Origin: an uncultured bacterium
GTDB taxonomy: Bacteria > Cyanobacteriota > Vampirovibrionia > Gastranaerophilales > Gastranaerophilaceae
Length of the DNA stretch: 64,000 bases
Assembly (NCBI GenBank): GCA_902780525.1
Contig: CACZFL010000010.1
Coordinates: forward strand, 29,131 to 93,130
Reading direction: 5' to 3'
Both the position numbers and the translations under genes were made by a program. The notes beneath the pieces were generated by a model. That model saw only the letters and a list, made by a program, of their open reading frames with translations. It had not been told where the DNA came from and made no database searches. Numbering within the stretch: position 1 is the first letter of the stretch; each line of letters opens with the position of its first letter. Shown here one piece after another: positions 43,090-52,136 of this stretch.

Positions 43090-45918
43090 CTAACCCTGTA
43101 TTGCATCATAGCAATCAGAACATATAGTTTCGTGGCCTGCGTGTTCACCAAGTTTACGGTACTTCCAGCAGCGTTCACATTTTTCACCTTCAGCTTTGGT
43201 TACCCAAACCGTAATATCGTTTTCTGTATATTCGTTCAGTGTTCCCTCTGGTTTTGAATCAGATACGTAGGCTTGAGATACAATAAAGATATCTGCTATA
43301 TCTTTTTGATTGGCTTTAAGAAGTTCAGCATCATCAGATTTTACATACACTGCAACTTCTAACGAACTGCCGACTTCTTTTGAAGCTCTTAAAGGTTCAA
43401 TTGCACGGGTAACCACTTCTCTGGTTTTTAAGATTTTTGTAAAATCTTCTTCAAGCTGAGGGTTGTTCCACTTGTCATTTACACCAACCCAGTCTGCTAG
43501 GAGGATGCTTTCCAGTCCGCCCCTTTGGTTAAGAGGAGTATTCTGCCACATATCTTCTGCCTGGAACGGCATTACGGGAGCAACCATTCTGACTAATGCC
43601 TGATACGTTTCATAAAGAACAGTCTGACAAGCACGGCGTGACAATGATTTTTTACCTGCAGTATAAAGTCTGTCTTTTACAATATCAAGATAGAATGAAC
43701 TTAAATCTACTGCCGCAAAGTTCTGAAGAGCCTGGAAGTATTTGTAGAACTCATAGTTTTCAAAAGCTTCCGTTACTTCTGCAACAACTTTATTCAACTT
43801 ATGCAAAGCGAATTTATCAATATTTTTAAGTTCATCATACTGAACGTAATCTTTTTCTGGTTCAAAATCAAAGATATTACCGAGTAAAAATCTTGCGGTA
43901 TTTCTTGTTTTCTTGAAGATTTCAGCAAGCTGTTTTACAATATTATCGCCGATTTTGGTATCATTTCTGTAATCAACTGACGCCGCCCAAAGTCTAAGAA
44001 TATCTGCGCCGTAGTTTTTGATAATATCATCGGGTCTTATGTAGTTACCCAAAGACTTAGACATCTTTCTTCCGTCTTCTCCAAATACAAATCCGTGAGT
44101 AAGAACCTGTTTATAAGGTGCAATTCCCTGAGTTGCAATAGAAGTAAGAAGTGATGACTGGAACCACCCTCTGTGCTGGTCTGAACCTTCAAGATACAAA
44201 TCAACCGGTGTGTGACCAAGCTCATCTGCTCTTTTTTCAACTACAGCTCTCCAGGAAATACCTGAATCGAACCATACGTCCATAATATCTTTTTCCTGAC
44301 GGAAATGAGTTTTACCGCACTTTGGACAAACAAAACCTTGCGGAAGCAAATCTTTTGTTTCACGGTTTACCCAGGCATCAGAGCCTTCTTTTTCAAAGAT
44401 TGATGCAACATTTTCAATAGTTTCATCGGTACAGATAACTTCTCCGCAATCTTCACAATAGAAAATCGGAATCGGAACACCCCACGCACGCTGACGAGAG
44501 ATACACCAATCAGTACGACCTTCAACCATGTTTCCGATACGGCTTTCACCACTAGACGGAATCCATTTAACTTTATGAATTTCTTCCATAGCTTTTTCAC
44601 GGAACTTATCTACCTTAACAAACCACTGCGGAGTTGCTCTGTATATTACAGGATGCTTACATCTCCAACAGTGCGGATATGAGTGATTTATTTCATTTTG
44701 ATGAACAAGTGCACCACAATTCATAAGCATATCAATAACCATATCATTACCTTTGTAATAAGGTACACCGACAAGTTCTGGAATATTGACTTCAGCCTTC
44801 CAGCAGCCGGAAGCATCAAGTGGAGAAAATACTTCGATGCCGTATTTGCAACCGACTTCATAGTCTTCAAGACCGTGTCCGGGAGCTGTATGAACAAGAC
44901 CTGTACCGGCATCAAGAGTAACGTGTTCACCTAAAATTATTTTTGATTTTCTGTTAACAAGCGGGTGATAAACTTCCATAAGCTCAAACTCTTCGCCAAT
45001 TGCAGTATCAAGAAGTTTAATCTCATTTTCATCCCAGCCTGCATCTTCCAAAAATTTTCCGAGCAAATCTTTCACAACTACATAAACATTATCCTTATAT
45101 TCGAACAGTTGATAATCATATCTTGGGTTCATTGATATAGCGACGTTTGAAGGAATTGTCCAAGGAGTTGTTGTCCAGATAATTGCATAAATCGGTTTTG
45201 TATTATCAGGGATTATTCTTAAATTGATTCTCTCAGTTGAATCTTCATCAAACTTAAATCTTACATAAATTGATTTTGAAGAAACATCAGCGTATTCAAC
45301 CTCAGCTTCTGCTAACGCTGTTTCACAGGAAGCACACCAGTAAACAGGTTTAAGCCCTTTTTCAATGTAACCTTTTTTGTACATTTCACCGAATACTCTT
45401 ACCTGTTCAGCTTCATATTCAGGTTTGATTGTTAAATAAGGATTTTCCCAGTTACCCAAAACACCAAGTCTTCTGAATGCAGCTTCCTGGCCTTTTAAAC
45501 TGTTTGCAGCGTATTCTCTGCATTTTGCTCTCAGTTCGCCTTCCGTAATTGCGTGACGCCCGCCTTTAATATTTTTTACAACGGCATTCTCAATAGGCAA
45601 ACCGTGAGCATCATATCCGGGAACATACGGTGCGTAAAAACCGTTCATTGATTTATATTTGATAATAATATCTTTTAAAATTTTGTTTAACGCAGTACCA
45701 ACGTGAATTTTATCGGAGCTCAAATACGGAGGTCCATCGTGTAAAACAAAAGAGTTTGTTTTATCTTTATTTTCATTAATCTTTTGGTAAATATTATTTT
45801 CTTCCCAGAATTTTTGTGTCTGAGGTTCTTTGTTAATAGCATTTGCTCTCATCTCTAATGTTGTCTGAGGCAAGTTCAAAGTTTCTTTATATTCCATTTT
45901 TTTCTCCGTTTGTTCCAT
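43090..45918 (-). CDS. ileS: Isoleucyl-tRNA synthetase
   Basis: The 942-residue class I synthetase has the HIGH-type motif (KIHVGTALNKIL near residue 72), an editing domain with WTTTPWTIPSN near 245, the zinc-binding region PHCWRCKHP, CVSRQR-type WCISRQRAWGVPIP, the KMSKS loop GRKMSKSLGNY and a C-terminal zinc finger CERCWKY...CSDC. It charges tRNA-Ile and edits valine. The C-terminal zinc finger and overall length are of the bacterial type. No T-box leader is seen just upstream; only 66 bp separate it from the symporter gene. Confidence 0.98.
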   Translation of the reverse strand: MEQTEKKMEYKETLNLPQTTLEMRANAINKEPQTQKFWEENNIYQKINENKDKTNSFVLHDGPPYLSSDKIHVGTALNKILKDIIIKYKSMNGFYAPYVPGYDAHGLPIENAVVKNIKGGRHAITEGELRAKCREYAANSLKGQEAAFRRLGVLGNWENPYLTIKPEYEAEQVRVFGEMYKKGYIEKGLKPVYWCASCETALAEAEVEYADVSSKSIYVRFKFDEDSTERINLRIIPDNTKPIYAIIWTTTPWTIPSNVAISMNPRYDYQLFEYKDNVYVVVKDLLGKFLEDAGWDENEIKLLDTAIGEEFELMEVYHPLVNRKSKIILGEHVTLDAGTGLVHTAPGHGLEDYEVGCKYGIEVFSPLDASGCWKAEVNIPELVGVPYYKGNDMVIDMLMNCGALVHQNEINHSYPHCWRCKHPVIYRATPQWFVKVDKFREKAMEEIHKVKWIPSSGESRIGNMVEGRTDWCISRQRAWGVPIPIFYCEDCGEVICTDETIENVASIFEKEGSDAWVNRETKDLLPQGFVCPKCGKTHFRQEKDIMDVWFDSGISWRAVVEKRADELGHTPVDLYLEGSDQHRGWFQSSLLTSIATQGIAPYKQVLTHGFVFGEDGRKMSKSLGNYIRPDDIIKNYGADILRLWAASVDYRNDTKIGDNIVKQLAEIFKKTRNTARFLLGNIFDFEPEKDYVQYDELKNIDKFALHKLNKVVAEVTEAFENYEFYKYFQALQNFAAVDLSSFYLDIVKDRLYTAGKKSLSRRACQTVLYETYQALVRMVAPVMPFQAEDMWQNTPLNQRGGLESILLADWVGVNDKWNNPQLEEDFTKILKTREVVTRAIEPLRASKEVGSSLEVAVYVKSDDAELLKANQKDIADIFIVSQAYVSDSKPEGTLNEYTENDITVWVTKAEGEKCERCWKYRKLGEHAGHETICSDCYDAIQG

Positions 45919-45975
45919 ATTTATTACCTCTTATTATATACAATACTGGCTGTAAGCTTAGCAGATAAATATATA

Positions 45976-45991
45976 TTTACCCCTTTACCCC
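45976..45991 (-). repeat. Two tandem GGGGTAAA octamers at a stop codon
   Basis: TTTACCCC at 45976..45983 is repeated at 45984..45991. Read on the reverse strand this gives GGGGTAAAGGGGTAAA; the stop codon of the symporter gene (45987..45985) is inside the first unit. It is followed by an AT-rich TATATATTT stretch. Confidence 0.85.
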
Positions 45992-47289
45992 TTTGTCACC
46001 TCTTTGTAATCATCTATACTTGATACCGTTGCCAGCTTCATTTTTTTATTATTTTTTATAAAATCACTCATTTTGTAATAATCAAACTTATTTTCCCATC
46101 TTGCAATAACAACAGTTGCAACGCAGTTTCCGATAAGGTTTACGGTTGTTCTACCCATATCCAGGATTTGGTCAATACCTAATAATATTGCTACACCTAA
46201 AATCGGAATGCCAAAACTCGTTAACGTTCCTGCAAGAACGATTAATGCAACTCTCGGAACCCCTGCAATACCTTTGCTTGTAAGCATAAGAGCGAACATA
46301 ATAACTAATTGCTGCTCAAAGGTTAGTGCATGTCCGACAATCTGTGTAGAAAATATTACAGCCATAGCGAGATACAGTGTTGAACCGTCAAGATTAAACG
46401 TGTAGCCGGTAGGCATAACAAAACCGACAATAGATTTTGGAACACCAAAATCTTCCATTATTTTCATTGCCTTGGGCAATGCTGCCTCAGAGCTTGCAGT
46501 TGAGAAAGCTAATAAAGCAGGCTCCTGAAGGGCCTTGCATAAAGCTCTGACTGATATTTTTACAATTTTGCATGCAACAACCAATACAAATAAAACAAAA
46601 GCTGCAAGTGCAACATATAAAGACAAAATTATTTTTCCGTAATTTAACAGTATATTTATTCCGTTTGAACCTACGGTATAGGCTATTGCTCCAAAAATAC
46701 CAATCGGTGCAAAAAACATTACATATTCCGTAAACTTAAACATTATTGAGGCAAGAGAGTTTAAAACATCAACAACAGGCTTTGCTTTCTCTCCCACCGC
46801 ACAAATTGCAAGAGCAAAAAATATACAAAATACTACAATCTGCAATAAGTTTCCGTCAGACATTGCCTGAAAAATACTTGTCGGAAATAAACCCAGAATC
46901 AGTTCGCCAAAAGAGTTATGATGAACAGTTGCTGCAGATTGAACAATACTGTTAAGTCCCGTATGAGCAGTTGCAATATTCACCATACCCTCACCCGGTT
47001 TAAACAAATTAGCAAAGCCCAAACCTATAAAAAGCGCAATGGTAGTAACAACTTCAAAATATGCAATTGTTTTTATTCCGAGCCTGCCAAGACTTTTTAC
47101 ATCACCGTGTCCTGCAATACCTACAACAAGGGTTGCAAAAAGAAGCGGTGCAATTATCATTTTAATCATTCGAAGGAAAATTTCAGCCAGGACATGAAGT
47201 CTTACTGCAAAATCAGGGAATAACCACCCTGTCAGTATTCCTAAAAATAATGCTGTAAATATTGCAATAGTAAGCTTCGACTGTTTCAA
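45985..47289 (-). CDS. Dicarboxylate/amino acid:cation symporter (DAACS family)
   Basis: The 434-residue polytopic protein matches GltP/DctA transporters: MIKMIIAPLLFATLVVGIAG near 42, the serine-rich AFSTASSEAALPKAM hairpin near 265, the NMDGS-like YTFNLDGSTLYLAMAVIF and the second hairpin SKGIAGVPRVALIVLAGTL. It imports glutamate, aspartate or C4-dicarboxylates with Na+ or H+. The serine hairpin with the usual SSxxxLP spacing supports glutamate/dicarboxylate use, but specificity cannot be fixed. Its stop codon lies in the GGGGTAAA repeat. Confidence 0.92.
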   Translation of the reverse strand: MKQSKLTIAIFTALFLGILTGWLFPDFAVRLHVLAEIFLRMIKMIIAPLLFATLVVGIAGHGDVKSLGRLGIKTIAYFEVVTTIALFIGLGFANLFKPGEGMVNIATAHTGLNSIVQSAATVHHNSFGELILGLFPTSIFQAMSDGNLLQIVVFCIFFALAICAVGEKAKPVVDVLNSLASIMFKFTEYVMFFAPIGIFGAIAYTVGSNGINILLNYGKIILSLYVALAAFVLFVLVVACKIVKISVRALCKALQEPALLAFSTASSEAALPKAMKIMEDFGVPKSIVGFVMPTGYTFNLDGSTLYLAMAVIFSTQIVGHALTFEQQLVIMFALMLTSKGIAGVPRVALIVLAGTLTSFGIPILGVAILLGIDQILDMGRTTVNLIGNCVATVVIARWENKFDYYKMSDFIKNNKKMKLATVSSIDDYKEVTKG

Positions 47290-47407
47290 AATCTTTTCCC
47301 TTCGTTATTTAATTATATTACAAACAAAAGATTTTGAACATTTTAAACATGAGAAAAATGAGGGGTAAAACCCTAAAGAGTTTCATCCATCATTATATAA
47401 TTAATAT

Positions 47408-47608
47408 TTATCCCTTTATCTCAGATAAAAACTTATTCATAGCACTCTGAGATATCTCTGCCGTGTCAGATATAATCAGACCTGCAACAGTATACGACGC
47501 CTGCTGGAGTCGTACTTGTCTTGCTAAATAACTTGCCTTTGTTTCCTGAACCCTCGCAGCATTGCGGATATTATCTTCTATTTGGGCTAATGTACCATAA
47601 GATTCCAT
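47408..47608 (-). CDS. Small helical protein, paralogue of the next gene (copy B)
   Basis: The 66-residue protein shares the pattern QI-x-D-x-IRN-x-A, ET-x-A-x-Y, VAG-x-II-x-DT, ISQ-x-A-x-NK with the 68-residue protein encoded at 47708..47914. There is no signal peptide or membrane helix. It is transcribed separately from a near-identical promoter, so the gene and its control region were duplicated together. The short, amphipathic, Gln/Ala-rich make-up recalls small motility-type proteins such as YjfB, but I would not assign that family from this alone. Confidence 0.75.
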   Translation of the reverse strand: MESYGTLAQIEDNIRNAARVQETKASYLARQVRLQQASYTVAGLIISDTAEISQSAMNKFLSEIKG

Positions 47609-47646
47609 ATTGCTGTCCTATCGCTATAAGATAACCTTACAATTAC

Positions 47647-47675
47647 ATGATAGCATATGTTATATACAATTTCAA
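47647..47675 (-). promoter_or_regulatory. Promoter of small paralogue B
   Basis: On the reverse strand TTGAAA (47675..47670), 17 bp, TATCAT (47652..47647). The spacer end TATATAACATATGC is shared almost exactly with the promoter of the sister gene, beyond what a promoter needs, so it may also bind a regulator. Confidence 0.75.
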
Positions 47676-47707
47676 TACCTCGTATATAACAAGACCAAAT
47701 GTTTTAT

Positions 47708-47914
47708 CTATTTCTTCATATCAGCGATGCATTTATTTAATGCTTCCTGAGAAATATCCAAAGTATCTTCTATAATCTGCCCTGCAACTGCATCAGACTG
47801 CTGCTGCATCTTTAATAACTTAATCTGATATGCTGCTTCTGTTTCTTCAGCTTTCGCCTCGTTACGAATAAAATCCTGAATTTGAGATGATGTACCCTGA
47901 AAATTGATTTCCAT
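47708..47914 (-). CDS. Small helical protein, paralogue of the previous gene (copy A)
   Basis: The ATG at 47914 is chosen because AAGG lies before it and because the frame further upstream overlaps the promoter. The 68-residue product begins MEINFQGTSSQIQDFIRN, with the lineage-type INFQG motif that copy B lacks, and continues with the helical core shared with copy B (ET-x-A-x-Y, DAVAGQIIEDTLDISQEALNK). No membrane segment. Function unknown; the duplication suggests a subunit that exists in two forms or two expression states. Confidence 0.75.
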   Translation of the reverse strand: MEINFQGTSSQIQDFIRNEAKAEETEAAYQIKLLKMQQQSDAVAGQIIEDTLDISQEALNKCIADMKK

Positions 47915-47954
47915 TATGCTAACCTTCTTATTTGATTGATAAATGTACATAACT

Positions 47955-47983
47955 ATGATAGCACATGTTATATAAAAATTCAA
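47955..47983 (-). promoter_or_regulatory. Promoter of small paralogue A
   Basis: On the reverse strand TTGAAT (47983..47978), 17 bp, TATCAT (47960..47955), with a spacer ending TATATAACATGTGC. It differs from the sister promoter at only a few bases. Transcription would start near 47948, giving a leader of about 33 nt. Confidence 0.75.
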
Positions 47984-48003
47984 TATTCAGAGAACGCTAA
48001 AGA

Positions 48004-48723
48004 CTATTTTATTCTGAAAGTTACATTAGCAACTGCTGTAACCTTTTTATCTATTGTAGAAGTGTCGTTTATACCCATATCAGAAACATTTGTCGAATCA
48101 ACAGGAGTAATCTGATAAACACCCATTCTTACGGCAGAAATTTTGCCTACTCGGTTATGCGAAGGTTTAAGCATAGACTCCGCTCTTTTTCTTGCATCTG
48201 TTGAAGCTTTTTCAAGAAGTGAAACCTTCAGTTCTGGTAATTTTGAATAATCATAAGACGGAGTATAAACGCTTACCACAATACCCTGATTAATTAAGCC
48301 GGAAATATCTGTTGAAATATCTTTGATTAATTCGACATTATCAGCAGTAATTACCACCGGCTGAGTATAATTGTAATGGTCAACTTCATTGGTTGAATAT
48401 CCTCTGCTATCATTTTTGTATGAAGGATAACAATTCGGAGTTTTAATTTCTATTTTTTCTATTTTTTTATCCTTTAAATATTTTTGAACAACCTTTAAAT
48501 TTTCCTGAGCTGTTTTGTATGATTCCTGCATAGTCGGTTTTTTAACTTCTATATCAAAATTTAAAGTACCTTTGTCCGATTTTACGATTTCATAAGCAGA
48601 ACCGGTAACAGAGATTTCGTTCTTCTGGATTGTTGAAGCTACCATTTTTGTTGAAACCACAAGAGCTAAACCTACCAAAATACCTAAAGATACTACTTGC
48701 AATTTTTCAATTCTTTCTAACAT
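48004..48723 (-). CDS. SIMPL-domain (DUF541) periplasmic protein
   Basis: The 239-residue protein has an N-terminal membrane anchor or uncleaved signal (VVSLGILVGLALVVSTKMVAS, about 9-29), then the SIMPL domain: ISVTGSAYEIVKSDKGTLNFDI near 38, YTQPVVITADNVELIKDISTDI, LINQGIVVSVYTPSYDYSKL, and KVTAVANVTFRIK at the end. Bacterial SIMPL/DUF541 proteins are periplasmic, oligomeric and have stress-related roles, with no fixed biochemical activity. It follows ricT/yaaT by 20 bp. Confidence 0.87.
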   Translation of the reverse strand: MLERIEKLQVVSLGILVGLALVVSTKMVASTIQKNEISVTGSAYEIVKSDKGTLNFDIEVKKPTMQESYKTAQENLKVVQKYLKDKKIEKIEIKTPNCYPSYKNDSRGYSTNEVDHYNYTQPVVITADNVELIKDISTDISGLINQGIVVSVYTPSYDYSKLPELKVSLLEKASTDARKRAESMLKPSHNRVGKISAVRMGVYQITPVDSTNVSDMGINDTSTIDKKVTAVANVTFRIK

Positions 48724-48743
48724 ATTTATTCTCCTTTTAAAAC

Positions 48744-49691
48744 TTATACATTACCGGTAGAACTGTTTTTATCATCTTCTAGCTGTTTCAGCTGACGTGC
48801 ATCAACTTTTTCATCGTCTGTTGAATAATTACTGTTTACACGGTTAACTTCAATATCGACGTTAACATCTGCATCAACCATTTCCAAATCTTCTTTTTTA
48901 AATTCTTTAATTTTTCCGTCTTCAAATTTAACGGCAACTGAGTTATTAAGGAACTGAATAAAGCAAACCTTACCAAGACCTGATGGTGTCATAACTGCAG
49001 AACCAACAGGAGGCATGCCTTTTGCAGCTTCAATATAATTTTCGTACTCATAAGTTAAACAACAGAGTAAACGTCCGCAGGTACCAGAAATTTTTGACGG
49101 AGTAATCGGCATTCCCTGGTCTTTTGCAAGCTTTACGTTTATAGATTCAAATTTTCTTAAGTACGAAGAACAACAGAATGGCTTTCCGCAAATTCCTGTT
49201 CCATCCATTATTGAAGATTCATCCCTGACGCCGATATGACGCAAGTCTATTCTCATTCGCTTAAATACCTGAGTTAAATCTTTTAAAAGTTCCCTGAAGT
49301 CAACTCTTTCAGGAGCCGTGTAATAGAAAGATATTTTTCTTCGGTCAAATGTTAAACGGCACTGAACAAGATTCATAACGAGGTTGTGTTTCTGAACAAG
49401 CTCTTTGCATTTGAAAAATGAAGTAACTTCTTCTTTTTTAAGTTCTTCATATATCATCATATCTTCCTGTGTCATAACACGCAGGAACTCAAATTTTTCT
49501 ATCTCTTTATTTGATTTTTCAAAAAGTGAAGCTATTTCGCTGTTAACAAGAAAAGCCTTCATAACTTCTTCGCCTTTTTCTGTGCGAACAAGAATCAGCT
49601 TACCGTCTAAATCTTCCTGAATATCACCATTTCCGTTTTTTACAATCGGGTGAAAAGTATTTTTCAGATAATTAACCGCGTATTTTATCAT
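48744..49691 (-). CDS. ricT: PSP1-domain protein RicT/YaaT family
   Basis: The 315-residue protein has the PSP1 domain with its Cys-rich signature: GTGICGKPFCCSSYLRKFES and SGTCGRLLCCLTYEYENYIE (about residues 165-215), preceded by YYTAPERVDFRELLKDL. In Bacillus RicT works with RicA and RicF as an Fe-S complex that aids RNase Y mRNA processing and phosphorelay. The window also encodes rny, about 1.5 kb on the far side of ileS. It overlaps gpsA by 20 bp. A C-terminal acidic tail is extra. Confidence 0.9.
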   Translation of the reverse strand: MIKYAVNYLKNTFHPIVKNGNGDIQEDLDGKLILVRTEKGEEVMKAFLVNSEIASLFEKSNKEIEKFEFLRVMTQEDMMIYEELKKEEVTSFFKCKELVQKHNLVMNLVQCRLTFDRRKISFYYTAPERVDFRELLKDLTQVFKRMRIDLRHIGVRDESSIMDGTGICGKPFCCSSYLRKFESINVKLAKDQGMPITPSKISGTCGRLLCCLTYEYENYIEAAKGMPPVGSAVMTPSGLGKVCFIQFLNNSVAVKFEDGKIKEFKKEDLEMVDADVNVDIEVNRVNSNYSTDDEKVDARQLKQLEDDKNSSTGNV

Positions 49692-50694
49692 AACATTCTT
49701 CCTTTTTAAGCTTTCTGTTCATAAGCTTTGACAAAACTTCCTGCGGAGTAATATCAGTATATACGGCTTCATAGATTGCGCTTGAGACCGGAACTTCTAT
49801 TCCGAGTTTTTGAGCCAGGTCACAAACTGCCTTAGATGTTTTTACACCTTCTGCAACAGAGCCGAGTGTTGCAAGAATGTCATCAATTTTCTTACCCTGA
49901 CCGAGCATAGAACCTACCGTGTAATTTCTTGACATAGGACTTGAACATGTTGCAATTAAATCTCCCATGCCTGAAAGTCCGTATAGTGTTGACGGATTAG
50001 CACCCAGCTTAACGGATAACCTTACAATCTCTGCCATACCTCTTGTAAGAAGAGTACCCATACAATTGTCACCTAAATCCATTGCATGAGCAAAACCTGA
50101 TGCAATAGCTATTACGTTCTTTAAGCTTCCGCCAAGTTCAACACCGATTACATCTGTATTTGTATAAAGTCTGAATCTGCCCGGAACATTTAAAGCGTTT
50201 TGAACAAACTCAGCTGTTTCAATATCTTCACACGCAACAGAAGCGGCGGTCGGTTTCCCCATAAGGACTTCTTTAGCTAATGTCGGACCTGATAAAATTA
50301 CTACTTTTTGATTCGGCAATACGTCTTTTATAACTTCGGACATTCTCATAAGAGAGTTGAGTTCCAGTCCTTTTGAAGCATTTACAAGCGGTGTATTCGG
50401 ATTTATTCCCGCATCACGCAATTGTTCGCAAACAGGTCTTACGCCGCCTGTTGCTACAACAGTTAAAATAATATCCGCATCTTTTATCGCAGATTTTAAA
50501 TCAGAAGTAAACTCAACCTTTTTATCAAGCTGAACTTCAAGAGGCTTTGAGCAGTGCTTGTTAACTACAAGTTCATCATTTAAATCGCATTCTCTACCCC
50601 ATACAGTAACGTTTTCAAAATTATCATTCATTAACCAGGCTAATGTTAATCCCCAACAACCCGGTCCTAAAACAGTTAATTTTTTTAACCCCAT
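49672..50694 (-). CDS. gpsA: NAD(P)-dependent glycerol-3-phosphate dehydrogenase
   Basis: The 340-residue protein starts with a Rossmann motif GPGCWGLTLAWLMND, and shows NASKGLEL, VILSGPTLAKEV (substrate Lys), LGGSLKNVIAIASGFAHAMD, NCMGTLLTRGMAEIVRL and TYGLSGMGDLIATCSSPMSRN-type signatures. It makes sn-glycerol-3-phosphate for phospholipid synthesis and pairs logically with the pgsA-like gene at 55 kb. It is the first gene of the gpsA-ricT-SIMPL group, with GGAG before its ATG. Confidence 0.96.
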   Translation of the reverse strand: MGLKKLTVLGPGCWGLTLAWLMNDNFENVTVWGRECDLNDELVVNKHCSKPLEVQLDKKVEFTSDLKSAIKDADIILTVVATGGVRPVCEQLRDAGINPNTPLVNASKGLELNSLMRMSEVIKDVLPNQKVVILSGPTLAKEVLMGKPTAASVACEDIETAEFVQNALNVPGRFRLYTNTDVIGVELGGSLKNVIAIASGFAHAMDLGDNCMGTLLTRGMAEIVRLSVKLGANPSTLYGLSGMGDLIATCSSPMSRNYTVGSMLGQGKKIDDILATLGSVAEGVKTSKAVCDLAQKLGIEVPVSSAIYEAVYTDITPQEVLSKLMNRKLKKEECYDKIRG

Positions 50695-50852
50695 ATTATA
50701 CTCCTTCTTATAAGAAAATTATACTATAACCCAGCTCTGTTTACCACGTGTGATTAATTTTGTAAACATTTGTTAAAAAAATAGTTGTAACTGAAATAGT
50801 TTCTCAAAAATATACTTTATGTACATGTACGATTAATAAATACGAGTGTAAT

Positions 50853-52136
50853 ATGCCCATAAGATTCATTAACCAGAGCAATAAAAAACAAAACGCTGAA
50901 ATTCGTCTGGAAAGAAATTGCAAAATAGAAAACATTGACCCTAAAAAAGGGAATAAACCAGCAAATGAACTTTCTTTTGCATTAAGTACCGGGCAAACCA
51001 GTGAAGTTTGGCTTCCGAAGACGCAATATAAACTCTTGGAAGCATTAGCAAGTGCAAACGATTGTGACAAAGATGACGATATTGATTTTTTAACAATACG
51101 TGACCTAATGCGCGCAAAAGAAAGATTCAGAACATCAGTTGATGTTTTCAAAGGTCTTGGAGTAAAAGAGTTTCGATGTGATTTAAAAGCAGGGGTTGTA
51201 AATATTACAACTGACAAAGGAGAAGTTTTAAGGGTTGATTTTGAAACTAAAAGTGAAAGTAAACAAAAAGCACCTGTGAAACCAACACTAGAAGTGCAAC
51301 CCCAAAAAACAACACCTTTAAAAAACACAACACCTGTAAAAAAAACAGATAAAAAATCTGTTGTTAAAACTAATACAAAAAAAGCTGTATCTAAACCTGT
51401 AAATAAATCAAAAGTCACACAAGCAAGAAACAAAAATATAGAAACAATTATTTCTAAATTCAAGGGCGGAAATATTAATATCAGCCAGGTACATGATTTG
51501 CAGACAGTTGCAAAATATACAGGCATATCAGAACGTTACATAAAAGATATTCTTGTAGGAATAGAAGGAAAACAAAACTGGCCGCTCACGAAGGCGGAAT
51601 ATGACGGCGTAAAAGACAGAACACACCCCAATGGCTATCTGACAATAGGATTCGGACATACAAGCCTGACCGGAGAACCGACCGTTTTTGAAGGAATGCA
51701 AGTCAACTCTAAGCAAGCATACCAAATCCTTGCGAATGATATTATGACAGCTAAAAAATACGCAAAATACTTTGGCGGCGAACTTTATAACAAAGCTCCA
51801 AGTTCCATTAAAAACGCAATGATTGACCTTGTGTTCAACAAAGGCCCCGGAGCAATCAACGAAAGTCTGAAAGCAAATCTTTCAAAAGGATATTTTCACT
51901 CTGCTGCACTAAGAACCTGGTACGCAACAAGTAATGTCGGTCTGCAAAAAAGAAACATGCACCGTTTTATTGAAGCCTGCAAAAGCTTAAACAATAAAAA
52001 CAGAAGAAGTGCAATTACAAGATTCAGAAGCGAACACCTGAACGAATTGATTAATATTTTTAAGAAAGATCACACTGCAAAAATTGCATGGAATAAATTC
52101 TGCACAATTTCGCAATGTAAAGACCAATGCATCTAA
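50853..52136 (+). CDS. GH24 (T4-lysozyme-type) muramidase with N-terminal EF-hand-like domain
   Basis: The 427-residue protein has an N-terminal domain (about 1-130) with an EF-hand-like loop DCDKDDDID near 70-78, a Lys/Thr/Pro/Val-rich linker (about 135-190) and a lysozyme-like domain from ~215. The likely catalytic residues are Glu238 (GIEGK), Asp255 and Thr264 in YLTIGFGHT. It should cut the glycan strand of peptidoglycan. There is no Sec signal, so it acts in the cytoplasm, is exported by a non-classical route, or is released on lysis. No phage gene is nearby. It converges with murQ, overlapping 4 bp. Confidence 0.85.
   Translation: MPIRFINQSNKKQNAEIRLERNCKIENIDPKKGNKPANELSFALSTGQTSEVWLPKTQYKLLEALASANDCDKDDDIDFLTIRDLMRAKERFRTSVDVFKGLGVKEFRCDLKAGVVNITTDKGEVLRVDFETKSESKQKAPVKPTLEVQPQKTTPLKNTTPVKKTDKKSVVKTNTKKAVSKPVNKSKVTQARNKNIETIISKFKGGNINISQVHDLQTVAKYTGISERYIKDILVGIEGKQNWPLTKAEYDGVKDRTHPNGYLTIGFGHTSLTGEPTVFEGMQVNSKQAYQILANDIMTAKKYAKYFGGELYNKAPSSIKNAMIDLVFNKGPGAINESLKANLSKGYFHSAALRTWYATSNVGLQKRNMHRFIEACKSLNNKNRRSAITRFRSEHLNELINIFKKDHTAKIAWNKFCTISQCKDQCI

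Noticed and set aside
45919..45984. T-box leader before ileS
   Set aside because: Only 66 bp separate ileS from the symporter gene, and no specifier loop or T-box consensus is visible.
50804..51526. 240-codon reverse frame opposite the muramidase gene
   Set aside because: It is antisense to a well-supported protein with recognisable catalytic motifs; its Phe/Leu/Ser-rich, Cys-containing sequence is that of a shadow frame.
50853..52136. Prophage remnant suggested by the lysozyme domain
   Set aside because: No integrase, holin, tail, capsid or terminase genes flank it, and codon use and neighbours (gpsA, murQ) are chromosomal.
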